Source of the DNA: Phoronis australis
Taxonomy: Eukaryota; Phoronida; Phoronidae
Assembly (NCBI GenBank): GCA_002633005.1
Contig: NMRA01000203.1
Location: 477,818 to 501,241, forward strand
Direction: 5' to 3'
DNA length: 23,424 nt
Both the position numbers and the translations under genes were made by a program. How positions within the stretch are numbered: the stretch's first letter is position 1; every line of letters begins with the position of its first letter. Below the pieces are notes generated by a model. It was not told the DNA's origin and made no database searches. It worked only from the letters and a program-made list of their open reading frames with translations. Positions 20,801 to 23,424 of this stretch are shown piece by piece.

Positions 20801-23424
20801 TAGAGGAGCTATTGTTAATGTGTGGCTGAGGCAATATAAGACATCAACAGTAAATTCCAGAATCTGGATCACCGATATGAACAAAAAAAAAACGTTCGAG
20901 AGCACAAAAGACTCCCTAACTCTATCACCGACAGCGTCTACACATCCAGGCTACAAAAACTACATAAAGCTACATGTACCCTTCATCAGGAAGAGATAAC
21001 CATCTGCCTTCCTTTAATTATCGTAATCTATTTTGCCCGGGGTACGCCACGAGCTATGATGTTGCAGAGTAAAACAAGATGAGAATTGAGAACAATGTCA
21101 TTTACTATGACGTAACTAAATAAGACTCTGCAAGATGAGCATGGAAAAAACGCCACCGGCGTGTACAATAAATAGCTCATAATGATGGAACCAAAACAAA
21201 AAACAAAAGAACTGCCTGAAGGGCCTAAAGAAAATGTACACATTATAAACAAAAAAACTTGCAAAAGGACAAACAGGTAATGTATAATGAGAAACACTGG
21301 AACAGTCACCCGGTATGGACGGCGGGGAGGGAGGGGGATGTCGAGTACAAACGTAGGTCTCTTTGTAGACGACGAGGTAGGTGGCTAAATGAGCTAGACC
21401 ACGTTGAACTAAAAAGAAATATGAGTGACCAATCAAGTGTGGAGTACAAACTTGAGGCTATAAGTAGAGATCAGTGATGCAAAATAAACACTAAGGATGA
21501 TACAAAATAAAGTGGCAAATTTTCACGATATCCGCCAAACACGGCTGAATGACCGCCCTACGCGGTGTGTGCCACAAGAGATCCGTGAGCTGTGTTCGTG
21601 AGTCCGGTTGAAACCATTTGCTATGTAGATGTAGCAAAGACCAGATTGATAGAGTTAATTTGCGTATTTCCTGGTTCTCATATGTATACGGCGTGAGCAG
21701 GAAGCCACAGTTTAAATTTAAATGATATGTAGCAAAAAAGTACACGTCGTATTCTAACATTTACAGTCAGCAAGGAAGATCCTCTAAAGTTGCTATTGCG
21801 TTTTCTATCGGAGGAAGGAATTCGTGTTATGGACTTGTTCAGAACATTTGATAAAGATCGTGACCAGAAAGTTTCAAGGGAACAATTCATCGCCGGTCTG
21901 AAGGTAAAAAGAGAGTTGAATGAGTTGTCCCAGAAGTAATGCACCAAGCTCATGTAACAAAGGCTGTGTTCGTTGGCCTAGGCGCTTTGGAGTTTAAAAC
22001 ATATTCTTAAATTGTTGCAGACAGTTAGCTGGCATATCAAATCACAGGCAATGAGTATAACGTTCGCTATTTTCGATTTCACATTTTCAGGCTTGGCCAT
22101 ACGCCAACAAAATCTATTGTTTACATTAAAACATATCCTTGGTAGTTGCGATGCCCTGTGACTAAGGAAAAGATGGTGTATCTTCTATTATTCAATATCC
22201 CCACCTCTCAAAAGTTAGGCAACACTAGCCATGGGCGGCGCAGCACTGAAAAAAAGTGGGGGCTATGCCCCTATGGTGCGCCGCCCATGCTATCGTTTTC
22301 AAGTACACACGCAGAATGTTGGCTTCATGTCAAGAGGACATGGAGTTGATTCACGTAGTTGGTTGCCAATGTTTGTCGGTGTTTTCAATAAAAATCCTGA
22401 CCATAATGGTGGTGTCATTTTTAATTCAGTCTTGTGACAAATTACCTCAACGCCCAAAAATACCCCCCCCCCTTTTCACGGCTGACAGAATCCTCTAAGT
22501 CTCATCGACGGGAACCGACTGAATAGAACTAATTTGTAAAGGCGATAGCGAGGGTGCCAAGGGGAAGGCATAAACAACCTTTAACGTGGATGAAAACGGC
22601 AGATTCCTATAAATTGGGAGTGTGAATGTGTGAATCACTCTAAGGTAATTTTCGTAAAAACGTGGAATGTAGAACATCGCAACTTCGAAATCTATTGGAT
22701 ACATGACCAGGCACCCAAAAGGAACGACGTCAACTTCTAACTGTACCACGTTCCACAAAGGGTCGATGCATTCCCACCTGCAAATACTATGTCTTCGTCG
22801 CCGTGCGTGATACAAACACCAGTAACTGATAAATCATACTGACGTTTTTTTCAGAAAGTTCGGGTGCCACTGGCCGTATGGGAAATACAACAAGTCATGG
22901 AAAAATTGGATGAAACCAACGAGGGAAGAATAAGCTACCAGTAAGATATGCTTTACAAAATGATACAAATGTGTTTGTGTAAGTCGTACGTTTGACTGCT
23001 AATTACTGAAGTAAAAGTGGGCCATGAAAACATTTTTGTGTTGTCTCGTCGTTTTCTAACAACTAGGCAATTGTTTTTTTTTTTAGAAAATTGAACATGG
23101 GAATGAAAATGCAGAAGATTCAAAACAAAACAGACGAGGAGAAAGAACGCGTACGCAAGAAAAAAGATCGTGAGAAGAAACACAGATTAATGAATCCGGA
23201 CAACCCTCCAGCTTCATCGACAGTGAGCGGTATGAATACTCCACGCAGCGGTACCAGCATGAGTTGGCGAAGCTTGTCGCGACGATCGTCTCTAAGAGGA
23301 TCACAAAGTCAGCTTTTGAATCGCTCCTTATCCATGCGATCTTCGTTCGCAAACTTGGTGGACCAAGTTAGCGGGAAAGGAAGCATTCCTGGGACTCGCC
23401 GATCGAGCATCGCTGTGTCGACAC
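11532..23424 (+). CDS. LRRC74A-like: LRRC74-like leucine-rich repeat protein with EF-hand-like C-terminal region (13 coding exons, 3' end beyond window)
   Basis: Coding exons are 11532-11808, 12828-13003, 13542-13649, 13867-13960, 14301-14350, 16650-16731, 17629-17714, 19227-19421, 19728-19820, 20616-20733, 21767-21903, 22855-22940 and 23087 to the window end. All twelve introns are GT-AG and the phases agree, giving 613 codons plus one base with no stop. The product has an acidic N-terminus (1-92), nine RI-type LRRs plus a degenerate tenth (about 127-415; core motifs such as YLNLSWN, ALDLSYNGFG, ELDLSSNRI), two EF-hand-like segments (loops 455-466 and 491-502) and a basic Ser/Arg tail with RRSS motifs. 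LRR type, order and the pre-LRR motif fit the LRRC74 family. The LRRs suggest a protein-binding scaffold, but the partner and cell location cannot be read from sequence. The start ATG at 11532 has A at -3. The gene is incomplete at its 3' end. Family assignment is fairly secure; orthology to A rather than B is not. Confidence 0.88.
11809..12827 (+). other. Intron 1 of the LRRC74-like gene
   Basis: GT-AG intron of about 1 kb, phase 1, strongly AT-rich in its first half. Near its start (about 11863-12044) one + frame is open for some 60 codons rich in Lys, Glu and Leu, but it lacks a convincing acceptor or donor. Otherwise I see only short C-rich sequence near 12690-12710. Confidence 0.75.
12828..13003 (+). 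CDS. LRRC74-like gene, coding exon 2 (pre-LRR motif and LRR 1)
   Basis: Residues 93-151. The acceptor is TTGTAG ending at 12827 and the donor GTAAGC at 13004. The segment TYYYKKACTQLEVTPLSRIL, followed by ALDLRYQGIGPEGAKALADA, matches the pre-LRR motif and first repeat that I associate with LRRC74 proteins. It enters in phase 1 and leaves in phase 0. Confidence 0.87.
13309..13515 (+). repeat. GAT/GAC microsatellite in intron 2
   Basis: About 200 bases of GAT with GAC and GGT variants, including a GACGACGAC stretch. It ends some 26 bases before the exon 3 acceptor. Long poly-Asp and poly-Met open frames here are artefacts of the trinucleotide repeat. Confidence 0.95.
13542..13649 (+). CDS. 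LRRC74-like gene, coding exon 3 (LRR 2)
   Basis: Residues 152-187, exactly 36 codons. The acceptor CTTTTTTCAG ends at 13541, a few bases after a long GAT microsatellite. The donor GTGAGA starts at 13650. The repeat core reads VEYLNLEENGLEGEG, an RI-type LRR. Both boundaries are phase 0. Confidence 0.88.
13867..13960 (+). CDS. LRRC74-like gene, coding exon 4 (LRR 3 and start of LRR 4)
   Basis: Residues 188-218 plus one base. The acceptor CTTTTCAG ends at 13866 and the donor GTGGGT starts at 13961. It carries NMARNEIGTMGAIAIGEML and the beginning of the next repeat (MTHLNLS). It leaves in phase 1, inside the LxLS-x-N core. Confidence 0.86.
14301..14350 (+). CDS. LRRC74-like gene, coding exon 5 (rest of LRR 4; 50 nt)
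   Basis: A very short exon for residues 219-235. The acceptor TTCTCTTACAG type ends at 14300 and the donor GTAAGA starts at 14351. It completes the fourth repeat as DNKLRDTDAEYIAAGIE, restoring the LS-D-N-K-L core across the phase 1 intron. It is too short to be found by ORF length alone, but frame and repeat register require it. Confidence 0.84.
14390..14490 (+). mobile_element. Fragment of a dispersed invertebrate repeat
   Basis: AGGCCCGTAGCCAGCATTG followed by GCGCAGGGGGTGGTCCGAAT is a pattern I recognise as the end of a common interspersed repeat (usual form: CCCGTAGCCAGGATTT, then G-rich). It starts about 40 bases after the exon 5 donor. The other end was not found. Confidence 0.4.
14692..15656. 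mobile_element. Non-autonomous DNA transposon-like element with inverted ends and 5-bp target-site duplication
   Basis: The left end begins CATAGGCGGATTTAGG, and the right end read from the other strand begins CAGTGGCGGATCTAGG, 13 of 16 identical, each followed by a G/C-homopolymer stretch. TGATG lies directly outside both ends (14687-14691 and 15657-15661), which looks like a target-site duplication. The CAGTGGCGGAT-type end resembles hAT elements. No transposase frame is visible in its 965 bases, so it would be non-autonomous. It contains a tRNA-derived SINE and one ambiguous base (n at 14767). It lies in intron 5. Confidence 0.6.
15340..15465 (+). mobile_element. tRNA-derived SINE relic inside the intron 5 element
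   Basis: TGGTGTAGTGGTAACG (15346-15361) resembles a pol III A box, and GAGTTCAAGTC (15387-15397) resembles a B box, about 30 bases apart as in tRNA. A T-rich stretch follows from 15448. The body does not fold as an intact tRNA, so it is called a SINE relic. The borders are approximate. Confidence 0.5.
16244..16303 (+). repeat. 15-bp tandem repeat, four copies
   Basis: The unit CAGTGTCATCAAATA occurs at 16244-16258, 16259-16273 and 16274-16288 without change, and at 16289-16303 with the end ACTA. It lies in intron 5 and its multiple-of-three length creates a repetitive open frame that is not a gene. Confidence 0.95.
16650..16731 (+). CDS. LRRC74-like gene, coding exon 6 (LRR 5)
   Basis: Residues 236-262 plus one base. 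The acceptor CTGTTTCAG ends at 16649 and the donor GTAAGA starts at 16732. The repeat reads VVYLDLSKNGFSEGGAQHLG, a full RI-type LRR. It leaves in phase 1 through a Gly codon shared with the next exon. The preceding intron is the longest in the gene (2.3 kb) because of inserted elements. Confidence 0.87.
17389..17460 (+). mobile_element. tRNA-derived SINE relic in intron 6
   Basis: The segment contains GGCTAATTTGGAAGTTTGAG, a decayed A box and D arm, then GCACTGGGCTACC, then GGGTTCAAATAT, close to the pol III B box (GGTTCAAATAT at 17435-17445). The tRNA-like spacing is kept but the arms are decayed. The borders are approximate. Confidence 0.5.
17629..17714 (+). CDS. LRRC74-like gene, coding exon 7 (LRR 6)
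   Basis: Residues 263-291. The acceptor TTTTTCAG ends at 17628 and the donor GTATGC starts at 17715. The repeat is VEYLNLSWNSIRRKGAVTLA. The LNLSWN core followed by a basic stretch and GAV closely resembles the same repeat as I remember it from vertebrate LRRC74A. Confidence 0.87.
18279..18360 (+). repeat. Dispersed hairpin repeat, copy B (intron 7)
   Basis: Aligns with 951-1032 in the same orientation. Shared blocks are TTAAG-AAAACTAC, CGATTAAGC against TGATTAAGC, AGCACATTTCAA, CAGAAAG against TAGAAAG, and GTTTAA-AACCCTTT. An imperfect inverted repeat (CTACACGTCGA and TCAACGTGCAG) sits in the same place as in copy A. Confidence 0.65.
18759..19019 (+). other. Unexplained open stretch after a splice-acceptor-like site in intron 7
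   Basis: CCTGCTTTTTAG ends at 18774, and the following sequence is open for 80 codons in one frame to TGA at 19017. The peptide is hydrophilic and ends in WTRKRKRTRIT. A second frame that would fit exon 7 in phase 0 is also open, for about 68 codons to a TAG near 18966. The region is less AT-rich than the flanking intron. No donor, polyadenylation signal or known domain was recognised. It could be an alternative last exon, a fossil exon, an element fragment or chance. Confidence 0.2.
19227..19421 (+). CDS. LRRC74-like gene, coding exon 8 (LRRs 7 and 8)
   Basis: Residues 292-356, 65 codons. The acceptor CCGTTTCAG ends at 19226 and the donor GTATGA starts at 19422. It holds two complete repeats, cores LTALDLSYNGFGYEGA and LRELDLSSNRINWDGA, and the start of a third (LEVLK). 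This is the only exon with two full repeats, so an intron is absent here compared with its neighbours. Confidence 0.9.
19484..19639 (+). repeat. 21-bp tandem repeat, seven copies plus a partial, in intron 8
   Basis: Copies start at 19484, 19505, 19526, 19547, 19568, 19589 and 19610, and a partial starts at 19631. The shared core is CTCGAAATAGGGGTACTAG. Copies differ by one to four bases, with the middle ones most alike. The array fills about half of intron 8 (306 bases). Confidence 0.97.
19728..19820 (+). CDS. LRRC74-like gene, coding exon 9 (LRR 9)
   Basis: Residues 357-387. The acceptor TTTTTCCAG ends at 19727 and the donor GTAAGA starts at 19821. The repeat core spans the intron as LEVLK then IGHNPLTMTGCQSILEAV. 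Both boundaries are phase 0. Confidence 0.87.
20616..20733 (+). CDS. LRRC74-like gene, coding exon 10 (degenerate last LRR and linker)
   Basis: Residues 388-426 plus one base. The acceptor ACATTCTAG ends at 20615 and the donor GTAGGA starts at 20734. It completes a degenerate last repeat (VEYIGFDGVPI across the junction) and then a charged linker (NRFREFAISHGG). The donor is the weakest of the gene, but the phase 1 exit fits exon 11. Confidence 0.82.
21767..21903 (+). CDS. LRRC74-like gene, coding exon 11 (EF-hand-like segment 1)
   Basis: Residues 427-472. The acceptor CATTTACAG ends at 21766 and the donor GTAAAA starts at 21904. The helix-loop-helix reads VMDLFRTFDKDRDQKVSREQ then F. The loop at 455-466 has Asp at positions 1, 3 and 5 and Val at 8, but Gln at positions 6 and 12 where Gly and Glu are usual. 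Reduced or lost calcium binding is therefore inferred. Confidence 0.87.
22227..22292. mobile_element. Foldback sequence, probable MITE or element terminus, in intron 11
   Basis: ATGGGCGGCGCA (22231-22242) and its exact complement TGCGCCGCCCAT (22277-22288) flank a 34-base centre containing an A run and GTGGGGGCTATGCCCC. The match extends outward by TAGC with one unpaired base. The GC content is far above that of the surrounding intron, which suggests an inserted element. Confidence 0.5.
22855..22940 (+). CDS. LRRC74-like gene, coding exon 12 (EF-hand-like segment 2)
   Basis: Residues 473-500 plus two bases. The acceptor TTTTTTTCAG ends at 22854 and the donor GTAAGA starts at 22941. Its sequence VPLAVWEIQQVMEKLDETNE followed by GRISY is the entering helix and loop of a second EF-hand. 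The loop 491-502 keeps Asp 1, Gly 6 and Ile 8, but has Thr at 3, Glu at 5 and Lys at 12 (encoded in the next exon), so calcium ligation is unlikely. Confidence 0.85.
23087..23424 (+). CDS. LRRC74-like gene, coding exon 13 (basic Ser/Arg-rich tail, cut by window end)
   Basis: Residues 501-613 and onward. The acceptor is a run of T followed by TAG ending at 23086, and it joins in phase 2. It starts by closing the second EF-hand-like loop, then a highly charged helix (EEKERVRKKKDREKKHR), then a low-complexity tail with repeated basic-Ser motifs (SLSRRSSLRGS, RRSSIA) that would suit basophilic kinases such as PKA. No stop occurs before the window ends. Confidence 0.85.

Noticed and set aside
21028-21436. 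Hydrophobic open frames on the - strand inside intron 10
   Set aside because: The two frames overlap each other out of phase and their hydrophobicity follows from A-rich sequence on the + strand.
22495-22815. 106-codon open frame on the - strand inside intron 11
   Set aside because: It looks protein-like but has no splice context, polyadenylation signal or recognisable motif, and two other 106-codon frames in non-coding sequence of this window show that this length occurs by chance.
1-23424. CRISPR array, operon or prophage
   Set aside because: The tandem repeats are head-to-tail without spacers, the only firm gene is interrupted by introns, and all recognised features are eukaryotic.

Overview
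The window is eukaryotic and almost certainly from an invertebrate animal. It is AT-rich, holds no compact bacterial-style gene runs, and carries one gene split into many short exons by GT-AG introns. It also holds tRNA-derived SINE relics, inverted-repeat DNA elements, a decayed non-LTR retrotransposon and many short tandem repeats. Some element ends look like cnidarian (anthozoan) repeats to me, but that is recollection rather than proof.

The only gene I can establish is on the + strand from about 11.53 kb to beyond the window end. Thirteen coding exons join without a phase conflict into an open frame of 613 codons plus one base, still open at base 23424. The protein has an acidic N-terminal part (residues 1-92), a linker containing a Y-x-K-A-C-type motif, nine ribonuclease-inhibitor-like leucine-rich repeats plus a degenerate tenth (about residues 127-415), two EF-hand-like segments (loops at 455-466 and 491-502), and a basic tail rich in Ser and Arg. 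The order and repeat type match the LRRC74A/LRRC74B family. Both EF-hand loops lack the usual acidic residue at position 12.

Upstream (1-11.5 kb) no gene can be called with confidence. The region holds a dispersed repeat whose second copy is in intron 7, several 17-21 bp tandem repeats, a broken reverse-transcriptase fragment (2853-3189) followed directly by its AT-rich tail and an inverted-repeat element (3322-3420), an uncharacterised 130-codon open frame with a downstream AATAAA (3546-3938), a possible inverted-repeat element (6463-6892), an 18-bp minisatellite and a large GAT microsatellite (10.3-10.66 kb).

The introns of the LRRC74-like gene carry their own load: a GAT array just before exon 3, a 965-bp element with 5-bp target-site duplication and an internal SINE in intron 5, a 15-bp tandem repeat in intron 5, a SINE relic in intron 6, an unexplained open stretch after a good acceptor in intron 7, a 21-bp tandem array in intron 8, and a foldback sequence in intron 11.

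I found no new multi-gene system. The points most worth checking are the LRR plus degenerate EF-hand architecture, the hairpin repeat with a paired change in both arms, and the two unexplained open frames.
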